Of a stretch of 64,000 bases of DNA, positions 9,839 through 21,738 are shown one piece after another. Position 1 is the stretch's first letter. Each line of letters opens with the position of its first letter. The notes under the pieces were generated by a model. That model had not been told where the DNA came from. It worked only from the letters and a program-made list of their open reading frames with translations, and made no database searches. Location of the stretch: the NCBI GenBank assembly GCA_038501625.1, contig JAZAYU010000218.1, forward strand, positions 248,001 to 312,000, in the 5' to 3' direction. The translations under genes were made by a program, and so were the position numbers. The stretch comes from Corbicula japonica (taxonomy: Eukaryota > Mollusca > Bivalvia > Venerida > Cyrenidae).

Positions 9839-12662
9839 TCATTGTCGGAGGGCCTGATCTACTCTATTCCAGAAAATGTCTCGTTGAATTTCATTATCTG
9901 TCCACTCAATATAGGTCTGATTCCGAATGATGTCAATTATTTCCAACGGAAGCCCTTTTGTATCGACAGGTTCTAACATTACCACGCACAAAACGTCCCT
10001 TCCTGTTGTTATACGTTCCATACGCGCCATATTCATTTCATACACACACCAATGACTCTGGAGAAAACTATTGCTAAGCAAAATAAGCGTTTTTCTAGAA
10101 TTTGTGATTGCGCGCATGATATTGTCAGCCACAAAGTTTCCAGCCCAGAAGTCTCTGTCATGCACAAGTACTCGCAACAGTCTTTTCTCTTCCAATTCCG
10201 GAAGTAGAGAATTTTTAACAAATCGACCATTACTGCTGCAATAAGAAACAAACACGTCAAATTCAAATGTGTCATCAATTTCATCATTACCCGACAGAGG
10301 CTTGTACCCATGCAATCTGAGTTTCGCGGAGTAGTAAAAATATCTCAGATTCCAACGATACCTATACATGATGCATGCAACGCATCCCATAAAAACCAGA
10401 ACGGTCGAAATCGAGGATAAAAGAATCAACACTAAGTAGTTGGCGCATTCAATTTTAAGTTTAGAAAATAAATTATTTGCACTTGATAAATTTACCAAAC
10501 TTTCATTAATGTATTTGCATTGATACTCCTGAAAATTAATAAACGTTATTAGAGTTTTCTTCTCTACCGAGTCTGCGACCCAGGTAACAAACTCAGTGTT
10601 TTCACACGAACATAACAGACTATTATTTGACAGGTCTATCGTCAGCTCACCATTGGCAGCCACAATGCTGGTCAAAATATCCGTGGTTGATTTCGATATA
10701 CCACTTATTATATTATACCCAATGTCTATAAAGAATAGTTCGCGTGTGCTCAACTCAACGTCAAATATCATCAGAAAGTTTTTTGATAAATACAAATCAT
10801 CTAAACTAATTAAATGTATGAATAGTTTTGATGGAAGGAATGTAAGTTTGTTGTCTGAAAGATCGAGCATCTTTAGGTGTGTTTGCTTTTCAAATATTTG
10901 TCCATTGATGTCGTTCCTTATAAAAGGATTTAAAAAGTTTCTTGACACATTTAAAGTCAACAATCCTGGCATTGAATGAAAAAAATCGAGAGACAGCTGT
11001 TCGCAAGAGTTCCACGCTAAATTCAAATTTGTAAGACGCTCTAAACCTGTAACTGGACCTTTCCAACTCCATAGGACGTTATTCTGAAGGTTGATATGTG
11101 TCAGATTATTTGTCGGTTGTATACAGATTTCTCCTATTTCATACCGAAGATTCAAAAAACTTAAATCTATCCCCAACAGATCACCAATATTCATGCAGAA
11201 AATATGACTGTTATCAGACTCTACGAAAGACTGAACAAACGAGAGGTAGTCATTTTTAATACTTAAGGTAGTTGATTGATTTCCGGTTATGTTTTCATTA
11301 CGTTCAATTCTGTCGCTCGGTGATTCGTCTGTTTTGTTAAAGTATGTGTTTGTTTCCCTCTTTAACATGTCTTTCAATATTATTCTTTTCAGAAGATTCC
11401 AGTAAGGCGCTTTCAATAAGTTCCACGTTAGTTTCTGCGTGTGTATCTTTGTCTAAAAACTTGTGATTTTCCTTGTCTAAAGTATCATCGGACAAAACGT
11501 AATGATAACTACAGTTAAACACAGCCCTATAAAGTGTTTGTCCTGCTAGGTCAACATAAATAAGTTTTCTAAATGAAGACATGAAGAAAACTACCATATA
11601 AACTCCGGGAAGAAGCATATTATCGCGCAAAGATAGTATCGATACATTTCTCGGCAACCAATCAACGGTCCCTATTGAAAAATATGCCAGCCGATTAGAG
11701 TCCAAATACACCTGTTGAACACTTATAGATTGTGTATAAATTAAATCTTCCTTTACAATACGGGTGCAATCGCCACACATTGAGTGTATTTTTACTAACC
11801 TTAGCTCGTATAAGTTACGATTTCGAAGACCAAAAGATATGTTAGCAAAGCTTTTAAATTCGAGCTTTTCGTTATATGACAAATCAAGTTTTTTTAAATC
11901 TGTCAACTCCAGAAAACTACCATTTTCTACTGTTTCAATCATACAACTTTCGATTGTTAAAGTTACAAGTCTTCTGCTAAAATTAAACATTCCAGGAATA
12001 ATTCGACGGATGTCACATCTGCCTTCATTTCCACTCATTATAAGTCTTTGCAGTTTTGTTGCATTCAACACTGAAAACTTTGCAGCAAAATTCCTTCCGC
12101 TCAATCCATCTAAAAGTAATTGTTCCAGATTGCCAAGATGCGATATCGTTTCAACAGGATAATCTTCATCATTCCAAACGTCGTTCGATGCGAAACTCTG
12201 TTGCAGGTTTAATCTCTTTAACTGAAGTAGTGACTCAAAAACTGTTTCAGGTATGGACACATTGTTATACCTTATTTGATTTCTGTTGAGCTCAAGTGTT
12301 TGTAATTTAGACAATCCTGCAAATATTCCCGAATTTAAGTTCTTCAATAAGTTGTTTGATAGATCCAGGTATTTTAGTAATGTTAGGTTTTCAAATAAAC
12401 CATCCGATATACTAGCGATATTGTTTCCGTTTAGAGTTAAAACTGTTGTTATGTTTGGAATACCACGCGGGACTTCATAAAGCTCAGCATTGGTACAATC
12501 TACCAGTAAATGGTACTGGCCGTTTGTATATTCTGATTCATCTTTGCAAAAGCATATCGAAGGCAGGCCAGCGCATGGAAATCCTGAATTTTGAGCGCCG
12601 ATATGGTTATGGGCAACCAGTGAACCGACAAGATATAAATATGTGTAGACGTTGCCAGCCAT
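9839..12662 (-). pseudogene. Toll-like receptor gene, copy A, frameshifted
   Basis: Same 940-residue receptor as at 18894-21716, but one extra C in a C-run at 11356-11358 shifts the frame at about codon 436. The result is a 441-residue N-terminal ORF (11337-12662) and an overlapping C-terminal ORF that ends at 9839. Everything else is intact: signal peptide, leucine-rich repeats, LRR-CT cysteines, transmembrane segment and TIR domain. Copy A differs from B at a handful of residues, several of them near the membrane (V/I in the helix, L/M and P/S just inside). A single homopolymer indel in one of two haplotype-like copies could be a sequencing error or a true null allele. I call it a pseudogene only in the sense of the sequence as given. 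Confidence 0.8.
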
Positions 12663-12684
12663 TTGTACAGTGTGAAAACGTGCA

Positions 12685-13900
12685 CTGAAAATAGAAAATT
12701 ATAGGTTTTGTAACAACAATAAATGCATAATTAATTACATAACTGCTGTATAAATTATATTTATTATTTTTTAAATTTTAATAACGTGCATTCAATTTAT
12801 GAAATTGGTTTTATCCCCTAGCTTTGTTTTACCGATGCTTGGAATAGTCATCTTTAATTCTAGTGCACGCAGTGACTTGCACGATAATAATCAAACCTTA
12901 ATTTCTTTGCTTCTATTAAAATGAATTCGATAAAAGGGATATGTAATGGAATAATTGATAAATAGTATAAATTAATACTAATCGTCGCTCACAATATGTC
13001 CGGCTCGGTTCTGATGGGATCATTTAGCCATCGGGAAACTGTTTTAGACAGACACGAAACTCGCGCTGATTTTTCCATTCCAAACATTTCACTAGGAAGA
13101 TACTTATTTGCTTCAAACATAAAGTACGGTGAGTTATACTTAAATTGACAACTGAAATTGATAGAGAAGTGGATATATTCGAGGCTTTGTAGTATCATGC
13201 AAAGAAAAACTTTAAATTCACAAAAAAGTGAAAAATCAAATTATTTCCAGTCAATTTAATAAACTGACTTACGTAATGATTGAATTTATTTTCCAACCAA
13301 AAGTGTTTTCAAAGAAACTGTGCTAATGTTTTAAAGACAAACGCGAAGTTTTTAGTGTGTTTGTTTTGTTTTAATATCTTCCGTTCTTTCTTAATAATTT
13401 GACATTTTATTGCTGTCAAGTTTTATTTCACTTAGATTACTAAATGTCATTGTTTATTTGTTCGGAAGTTTAATATGTATGATTGCTTTCGGTTTCACAT
13501 CCCAGTTAAAACATCTTGTTGTTTCACTTAAAAAAAGTATCAACTATACACACTTGACTACACAACAAGCAATGAAAAAAGTGTAATATTTAAATGCATC
13601 AATTATTTTGAATTCAATGCCTGCATATTTAATAATCGGAAGTAATTTCATTCATTTATACGGTAATATTTTTTAAGGTTACCCCAAAATCAAATTTAAA
13701 TACAGGCCAAAAACAGTATGATGGTGCTAATCAGAAGTAAACCAAATGTACATACCTTGTATCAAAACTAACACAGCTTACCTTTGTGAGAACACACAGG
13801 GCAGCACTCAACCGTAGACTTTGACCTTTGCATCTTCTGAGGTCCTTTGTCAAGTTTTTATATAGTTTTCTCTTAGATTTTCTAGTTTACGACAAAGGAA
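12685..13900 (-). promoter_or_regulatory. probable 5' UTR intron and leader exon of TLR copy A
   Basis: On the minus strand a good acceptor (TATTTTCAG, boundary at 12685/12684) lies 22 bp before the start codon. A good donor (ACAAAG then GTAAGC, boundary at 13782) lies about 1.1 kb upstream. This suggests a noncoding first exon ending at 13782, and a coding region without introns. No promoter element could be identified. Confidence 0.35.
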
Positions 13901-14436
13901 TTTCTTCATCTTGGCTATCGTGGATCGGTTATTATCTGACAATACATGTACCATCCTGAGGTTCCCCTCACACCAGAGTTTGATATGGATAAAGATGTGT
14001 ACATTTTAAACTACAAAATATTGAGTTGCACTCAACAAGGGTCAAAATGCGTGATATACCATTTCCATCATTTATCATTACCGAGCTAAATCAAACCGAT
14101 TTAATATAATATATCAAGTTCGTTGATTCTCAAAGTTTTGGTTTCATCTAAATTATGATATTATCTTTTATGATTTATCGTCTGATGGTTTATCGTTATT
14201 AAGTTTTGTTTACTGTTTTACACAGTTTTATGCAACTTGACTGAGGTATTCTGAATAATTTCGTATCATTAGGCTACCTGAAGTGTTGACAAACCTGATG
14301 TATTAGTAAAGTCAACCCAGGATGAAATTATTGTTTATAGAACCAACGTAATTTGTTTGCTCTTAAAACTTGGCGGCCCATAGGAAATTGTTTACATTCA
14401 TTCCACATTTTTCATTATAGCGGTGGAATAAGTGTT
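12690..14436. other. 5' flank of TLR copy A, no further gene
   Basis: AT-rich DNA. The minus-strand frame at 12989-13198 is short and unrecognised. A family A-like remnant (GAGTTGCACTCAACAAGGG) lies at 14020-14105, minus strand. Confidence 0.5.
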
Positions 14437-14936
14437 NNNNNNNNNNNNNNNNNNNNNNNNNNNNNNNNNNNNNNNNNNNNNNNNNNNNNNNNNNNNNNNN
14501 NNNNNNNNNNNNNNNNNNNNNNNNNNNNNNNNNNNNNNNNNNNNNNNNNNNNNNNNNNNNNNNNNNNNNNNNNNNNNNNNNNNNNNNNNNNNNNNNNNNN
14601 NNNNNNNNNNNNNNNNNNNNNNNNNNNNNNNNNNNNNNNNNNNNNNNNNNNNNNNNNNNNNNNNNNNNNNNNNNNNNNNNNNNNNNNNNNNNNNNNNNNN
14701 NNNNNNNNNNNNNNNNNNNNNNNNNNNNNNNNNNNNNNNNNNNNNNNNNNNNNNNNNNNNNNNNNNNNNNNNNNNNNNNNNNNNNNNNNNNNNNNNNNNN
14801 NNNNNNNNNNNNNNNNNNNNNNNNNNNNNNNNNNNNNNNNNNNNNNNNNNNNNNNNNNNNNNNNNNNNNNNNNNNNNNNNNNNNNNNNNNNNNNNNNNNN
14901 NNNNNNNNNNNNNNNNNNNNNNNNNNNNNNNNNNNN
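14437..14936. other. assembly gap, 500 N
   Basis: Exactly 500 unknown bases, a size typical of placeholder gaps. The sequence before it matches up to 23489, and the sequence after it matches from 5716. The two contigs therefore overlap in content rather than abut. Confidence 0.99.
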
Positions 14937-15060
14937 TAATAGTAAAATAGATGAGATTTTTTAATTAACCAATGTGACATTGTAAATTAAATTATTTTTT
15001 TTGTATAGAATTTGCAGTAGGAGTAACTGTAAACATCACAATTTTTAAATTATCTCCTTT

Positions 15061-15142
<82 letters not shown>

Positions 15143-15916
15143 ACATCAACAACATCATCATCATCATCACTGCAACTACAATTACCACCATCAACATCAT
15201 TATTAACATATCACCATCACAACCACCATTACCATGATGATGAACATCATCAACATTATCATCATCACCATCATCATAGTGGCAACTGTCACCTGACTGT
15301 AATCATCAACATCAGAGCCACCACCTTCATCATCATCACCACCACTACCACAGGGATCACCATCACCATTAACTACATTCATCATCACTGCCATCATCAT
15401 CATCATTTTCTCCATCACCATCATCATCATTATCACCACGCCAACGGAAACCATCATAATCATCATGATGATAATCATCATCATCCTACCCAACACTACC
15501 TCTGCCACCACCACTATTATCATCACCATCATCATCCCCATCAGAGTCAGCTCCTTCATTGTCACTAACACCACCATCATCATCATCATCAACATTGTCA
15601 TCATCATCATAGCCAACATCTCAGTCATCATTATCATCACAATTATAACCATCAATTGTGATTATCATTTTTAGCTTACCTGAGAATTTATAACGATCAT
15701 GTATAAAAATCAATTATTAGACATTTGGCGCAAAAAAGTCTTTGTGGGACTGGCGCGACGTCAGACGTCGATGATGACGTTAAGGACGTCAAATAAACAT
15801 GGTTACTTCCTGTGTGTTCATTGTAAAAGAAAGAAAATGTAAAGTGAAGTGTTGAAGCATTAAAAACTGAAGAAGGCCAATGGCCGAAACGTTTTAATAA
15901 AGAGTTTTGAAACTGG
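14937..15916 (-). mobile_element. right arm only of the GIY-YIG foldback element, copy B
   Basis: Matches 5716-6872 without the 188-bp insertion, and with a longer (ATC)n run at 15063-15143. The rest of the element presumably lies in the gap. The hammerhead-like core is at 15859-15898. Confidence 0.85.
15859..15898 (+). ncRNA. hammerhead-ribozyme-like motif, copy B
   Basis: Identical to 6814-6853: ATTAAAA, CTGAAGA, GGCC hairpin, GAAACGTT, TTAAT. Here it follows directly after the GTGTTGAAG junction, which shows the uninterrupted arm. Confidence 0.6.
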
Positions 15917-18893
15917 GTTTATATACTTATTATCCCTACCAGGATAAATTAAAGGATATTTACTTTACATCATTTACATCACTGAACATCGTGTATCTAA
16001 CCATACCTTACCTTTGTGTTCTATATACTTAAAAGATAGACTGTATTATTCGCACCGTTCATTTGAAGCATTCAGTTGCTTAACAAAGTGTCAATATACA
16101 GTATAAGTCGTCTTTAAGACCACCCTTAAAACACTTCCTACGTCATATATAAGATTTCATTATTTCCATCTCAAAATAAAGGCAACCCTACAGATTCCAT
16201 TATTTCCATCTCAAAATAAAGGCAACCCAACGATTAAAACCACTATTTACCAGTTCCAAAGATAATCCTAATAGAGGTTAATAGAGGTTAATCAGTACAT
16301 GTCAAGATGTTTAGCATCAAGTAATTTTCATTAAAAATAATAAGACTTAGTGTAATAAGTATAATTATTATAATGAAAGTTAGTATAAATTAACCGAACG
16401 TTATGTTTTATTTTTAATCTTTCAAGTTGACAAATCTGGTTAATGAAATTTTCTGTCAACGGAATTCTACAACAAAAATGCCTTTAATGAATTTGCTTGT
16501 AGTTTAGAAAAATTCGAATTGGAAATCGCAATATAGCTTAAGAGATAATATTTTCCTGAAAAACGCTTTGACTTTTTTGGGTTCATTACACAACGAAAGT
16601 GCGTTTAGCTTTTCAACGTTACGCATTAAGAAAATGATTCGATTTTCAACTGGTTCAAATAATGTAATGGAGAGAAGTGTCATATGGCCTAAATAAAAAA
16701 TGTCCTGTTGGCATACACCCGCATACACGAGAAAACCTAAAATGACAAAACTGTAAAATGTGTTTTTATGAAAATAACAAGACATTTCTTCTAGTTCAAA
16801 TAATGAAATAGAGAGCAGTGTGATGTCCCCGTTTGACATTAAATGCCCTACTCGCATGTTTACAGCATGATATTCTCATTAGTTTGTTGCATGCTATCTT
16901 CAGTCATTTGTGGCCTGATATCTTAATCTTTTACGGCATGACATATTGAGACGTATGCTTCACGTAATTCCATCGTTATCTGCATGATATTCGTTTTGCG
17001 GCATTCTTTTGCAGGCGTTTTAGAAATGATTACTCTGCCCCTTTATTTTTTTAATAAAATCTCAAGAACGTCAAGTTAGTCTTTACATGCTAGAAGTAGA
17101 ATTAAATAATTTGATGTTGACAATTAATTCGCCAACAAACGATTTTTCACGGTTTAAATAGTCAAAGGTAATTTATTATATTGCTTTTATGACAAGAAGC
17201 CAGTGATAAAATACGTATATTTCAATTATGTCATCTATTTATAATTAAGAAGGGGATATTAACAAGTTACTGATAGGATATTTTGTATTATTTGAAGTAT
17301 TTATATTTTTCGATTCAGCTGATTTGGTAAAATTTACTTTTATTTTAAAATTTCCCTTCGCTATTCTATTCAAATTATAAGCTTATGATCAAGACATCAA
17401 TCATTAACGGGAGAAGTTAAAAACACACAGTGATTTCATCGTCAGAGATTGTTTTACTCCTATCAGTTATAATTATCATCATCGTTAGCAACAGATTAAT
17501 TTTACATTACTCAGGATAACTTTCATCGCAAGTGATCAGCTAAGCCCTCTCTCTCTATTAAACATTCATCTAATTTACACAATGTCTGTTTCCTGGGAAT
17601 AAACTTTCTGGATCAGGGCCTGAAATATAATAAACAATGAATAAAGGGGTGGATTAAATCAATCGCTTCTCTACAACTTACATTCTTTTTCATGTTTTGA
17701 AGGATGTCGAGCATGACTGAACCCTATCTCGAGAGCAAGAACACGATGACAGGGATAAAATAAAAAAATCGAGCTTCTAGGTTCTTAACAAGATTTCTCA
17801 TAAACAAACATAAACTCTTACAAAGGATTCTCATTTTCGTTAACTGATATTCGTGTCTATTTTAAAATGATACTTTTTTCAAACCACGCTTGTTTTTACT
17901 ACCTACTTTTAAGAACCTGTTTTAAACCCCCTTAAATCCAAAGTTATCGAAATTAACCCAAACAAAAAATGCACGTGAAAATGAAAAGTTGTTTTTCTTG
18001 CAAAAACGACAATTCAATTTCAGTTCATGCCATGTTCTTCTTCGGCATTCTCTCAAATAAAATACACTTTTAATGAAGTTCAACTTGCTTGCTTTAGGAG
18101 AAGTCTAATTTGGCATAAGAAACAATTTATTTTCTTGCTCGTGGATGCTCTTAGTTGATTGGCATTATACAACCCTACAAGTGTCTGATGTTAACGAGTT
18201 TATCCACTAAGATAATGATTCTTGAAATTTCAACATTGCATGCGTTGCCGTACTGCTTTATTTAGAAAATTCAATGGCAGGGTGAAAGAATCCTATATAA
18301 TTTAATATGTTTGCATCATAATTATATAATCCATGTGTTCAAAATCTTGTACAGGTAAATGCTAAGTTACACTATCTCGTGGCAATTTGTTAAACCAATG
18401 GCTACTTTTTACAAATTGATAGAATATCTTTATTCGTCATGGGCACAGGCCTCGACCAAAAGTCCGTTTACAAAATTATTTTCCCATTTTTACTTAATAA
18501 ACTTATATAATTTGTTTTGGTCGAGGCCTGTGCCCAACAAAAACGTTTTACTTTAATGTAGGAATATTATGAAAAATGTACGAATACATACAAACCTGTG
18601 TTTATTTATTCACTATACATGCACACTTTTAATTAATGTTTTCACATTTTTGCTGGTTTTTTTTTTAAACACAAAGAATTAAACAATAGTTTTAAGCATA
18701 AAAATGTTACTTTTTCATATTCTTTTTCATTTCTGCTAATTATTAGGCCATATACATGTAATCACCCTTGTGAACCTACCCCTTTTAGAATGTCTTCCAC
18801 TTTTGGTGTCAAGAGCAAAGCGTTCTTGTAATACAAATTCTGACATAACTACATGTATGTCAGCACATTGTTAGAAGAAATGTTGCCTTGTTT
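15917..18893. other. intergenic, copy B
   Basis: Counterpart of 6873-9838, with the same features and no supported gene. Confidence 0.5.
18440..18536. repeat. 22-bp perfect-stem hairpin, copy B
   Basis: TGGGCACAGGCCTCGACC plus AAAA at 18440-18461 is perfectly complementary to 18515-18536. It lies about 360 bp downstream of the TLR stop. Confidence 0.7.
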
Positions 18894-21716
18894 TCATTGT
18901 CGGAGGGCCTGATCTACTCTATTCCAGAAAATGTCTCGTTGAATTTCATTATCTGTCCACTCAATATAGGTCTGATTCCGAATGATGTCAATTATTTCCA
19001 ACGGAAGCCCTTTTGTATCGACAGGTTCTAACATTACCACGCACAAAACGTCTCTTCCGGTTGCTATTCGTTCCATACGCGCCATATTCATTTCATACAC
19101 ACACCAATGACTCTGGAGAAAACTATTGCTAAGCAAAATAAGCGTTTTTCTAGAATTTGTGATTGCGCGCATGATATTGTCAGCCACAAAGTTTCCAGCC
19201 CAGAAGTCTCTGTCATGCACAAGTACTCGCAACAGTCTTTTCTCTTCCAATTCCGGAAGTAGAGAATTTTTAACAAATCGACCATTACTGCTGCAGTAAG
19301 AAACAAACACGTCAAATTCAAATGTGTCATCAATTTCATCATTACCCGACAGAGACTTGTACCCATGCATTCTGAGTTTCGCTGAGTAGTAAAAATATCT
19401 CAAATTCCAACGATACCTATACATGATGCATGCAACGCATCCCATAAAAACCAGAATGGTCGAAATCGAGGATAAAAGAATCAACACTAAGTAGTTGGCG
19501 CATTCAAGTTTAAGTTTAGAAAATAAATTATTTGCACTTGATAAATTTACCAGACTTTCATTAATGTATTTGCATTGATACTCCTGAAAATTAATAAACG
19601 TTATTAGAGTTTTCTTGTCTACTGAGCCTGCGACCCAGGTAACAAACTCAGTGTTTTCACACGAACATAACAGACTATTATTTGACAGGTCTATCGTCAG
19701 CTCACCATTGGCAGCAACAATGCTTGTCAAAATATCTGTTGTTGATTTCGATATACCACTTATTATATTATACCCGATGTCTATAAAGAATAGTTCGCGT
19801 GTGCTCAACTCAACGTCAAATATCATCAGAAAGTTTTTTGATAAATACAAATCATCTAAACTAATTAAATGTATGAATAGTTTTGATGGAAGGAATGTAA
19901 GTTTGTTGTCTGAAAGATCGAGCATCTTTAGGTGTGTTTGCTTTTCAAATATTTGTCCATTGATGTCGTTCCTTATAAAAGGATTTAAAAAGTTTCTTGA
20001 CACATTTAAAGTCAACAATCCTGGCATTGAATGAAAAAAATCGAGAGACAGCTGTTCGCAAGAGTTCCACGCTAAATTCAAATTTGTAAGACGCTCTAAA
20101 CCTGTAACTGGACCTTTCCAACTCCATAGGACGTTATTCTGAAGGTTGATATGTGTCAGATTATTTGTCGGTTGTATACAGATTTCTCCTATTTCATACC
20201 GAAGATTCAAAAAACTTAAATCTATCCCCAACAGATCACCAATATTCATGCAGAAAATATGACTGTTATCAGACTCTACGAAAGACTGAACAAACGAGAG
20301 GTAGTCATTTTTAATACTTAAGGTAGTTGATTGATTTCCGGTTATGTTTTCATTACGTTCAATTCTGTCGCTCGGTGATTCGTCTGTTTTGTTTAAGTAT
20401 GTGTTTGTTTCCTCTTTAACATGTCTTTCAATATTATTCTTTTCAGAAGATTCCAGTAAGGCGCTTTCAATAAGTTCCACGTTAGTTTCTGCGTGTGTAT
20501 CTTTGTCTAAAAACTTGTGATTTTCCTTGTCTAAAGTATCATCGGACAAAACGTAATGATAACTACAGTTAAACACAGCCCTATAAAGTGTTTGTCCTGC
20601 TAGGTCAACATAAATAAGTTTTCTAAATGAAGACATGAAGAAAACTACCATATAAACTCCGGGAAGAAGCATATTATCGCGCAAAGATAGTATCGATACA
20701 TTTCTCGGCAACCAATCAACGGTCCCTATTGAAAAATATGCCAGCCGATTAGAGTCCAAATACACCTGTTGAACACTTATAGATTGTGTATAAATTAAAT
20801 CTTCCTTTACAATACGGGTGCAATCGCCACACATTGAGTGTATTTTTATTAACCTTAGCTCGTATAAGTTACGATTTCGAAGACCAAAAGATATGTTGGC
20901 AAAGCTTTTAAATTCGAGCTTTTCGTTATATGACAAATCAAGTTTTTTTAAATCTGTCAACTCCAGAAAACTACCATTTTCTACTGTTTCAATCATACAA
21001 CTTTCGATTGTTAAAGTTACAAGTCTTCTGCTAAAATTAAACATTCCAGGAATAATTCGACGGATGTCACATCTGCCTTCATTTCCACTCATTATAAGTC
21101 TTTGCAGTTTTGTTGCATTCAACACTGAAAACTTTGCAGCAAAATTCCTTCCGCTCAATCCATCTAAAAGTAATTGTTCCAGATTGCCAAGATACGATAT
21201 CGTTTCAACAGGATAATCTTCATCATTCCAAACGTCGTCTGATGCGAAACTCTGTTGCAGGTTTAATCTCTTTAACTGAAGTAGTGACTCAAAAACTGTT
21301 TCAGGTATGGACACATTGTTATACCTTATTTGATTTCTGTTGAGCTCAAGTGTTTGTAATTTAGACAATCCTGCAAATATTCCCGAATTTAAGTTCTTCA
21401 ATAAGTTGTTTGATAGATCCAGGTATTTTAGTAATGTTAGGTTTTCAAATAAACCATCCGATATACTAGCGATATTGTTTCCGTTTAGAGTTAAAACTGT
21501 TGTTATGTTTGGAATACCACGCGGGACTTCATAAAGCTCAGCATTGGTACAATCTACCAGTAAATGGTACTGGCCGTTTGTATATTCTGATTCATCTTTG
21601 CAAAAGCATATCGAAGGCAGGCCAGCGCATGGAAATCCTGAATTTTGAGCGCCGATATGGTTATGGGCAACCAGTGAACCGACAAGATATAAATATGTGT
21701 AGACGTTGCCAGCCAT
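18894..21716 (-). CDS. Toll-like receptor (single-exon coding region)
   Basis: A 940-residue type I membrane receptor that senses an extracellular ligand and signals through a cytoplasmic TIR domain. The order is: signal peptide (about 1-23), a cysteine cluster (CAGLPSICFC), a long leucine-rich repeat ectodomain with many LxxLxLxxN units and N-glycosylation sites, a C-terminal LRR cap (SLLCSCENTEF...C...C), a transmembrane helix at about 742-765, and a TIR domain at 799-940. TIR box 1 is FDVFVSYC, box 2 is RDFWAGNFVADNI, and box 3 is FWNRV. Box 2 has Ala where vertebrate TLRs usually have the BB-loop Pro; insect Toll also deviates there. The ectodomain is split by an acidic low-complexity linker around residues 395-450, so two LRR blocks are likely. 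The coding part has no introns, and a 5' UTR intron is probable. The ligand and subfamily cannot be read from the sequence. Confidence 0.95.
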   Translation of the reverse strand: MAGNVYTYLYLVGSLVAHNHIGAQNSGFPCAGLPSICFCKDESEYTNGQYHLLVDCTNAELYEVPRGIPNITTVLTLNGNNIASISDGLFENLTLLKYLDLSNNLLKNLNSGIFAGLSKLQTLELNRNQIRYNNVSIPETVFESLLQLKRLNLQQSFASDDVWNDEDYPVETISYLGNLEQLLLDGLSGRNFAAKFSVLNATKLQRLIMSGNEGRCDIRRIIPGMFNFSRRLVTLTIESCMIETVENGSFLELTDLKKLDLSYNEKLEFKSFANISFGLRNRNLYELRLIKIHSMCGDCTRIVKEDLIYTQSISVQQVYLDSNRLAYFSIGTVDWLPRNVSILSLRDNMLLPGVYMVVFFMSSFRKLIYVDLAGQTLYRAVFNCSYHYVLSDDTLDKENHKFLDKDTHAETNVELIESALLESSEKNNIERHVKEETNTYLNKTDESPSDRIERNENITGNQSTTLSIKNDYLSFVQSFVESDNSHIFCMNIGDLLGIDLSFLNLRYEIGEICIQPTNNLTHINLQNNVLWSWKGPVTGLERLTNLNLAWNSCEQLSLDFFHSMPGLLTLNVSRNFLNPFIRNDINGQIFEKQTHLKMLDLSDNKLTFLPSKLFIHLISLDDLYLSKNFLMIFDVELSTRELFFIDIGYNIISGISKSTTDILTSIVAANGELTIDLSNNSLLCSCENTEFVTWVAGSVDKKTLITFINFQEYQCKYINESLVNLSSANNLFSKLKLECANYLVLILLSSISTILVFMGCVACIMYRYRWNLRYFYYSAKLRMHGYKSLSGNDEIDDTFEFDVFVSYCSSNGRFVKNSLLPELEEKRLLRVLVHDRDFWAGNFVADNIMRAITNSRKTLILLSNSFLQSHWCVYEMNMARMERIATGRDVLCVVMLEPVDTKGLPLEIIDIIRNQTYIEWTDNEIQRDIFWNRVDQALRQ

Positions 21717-21738
21717 TTGTACAGTGTGAAAACGTGCA

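Larger units (their letters stand above)
5716..14436. repeat. large duplicated block, copy A
   Basis: Collinear with 14937-23489 over about 8.5 kb, with roughly one difference per hundred bases or fewer by eye. Differences include the 188-bp insertion at 6624, triplet-repeat length, and one extra C in the TLR gene. The copy stops abruptly at the N gap, while copy B runs on into unique sequence. See the finding on uncollapsed haplotypes. Confidence 0.9.
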
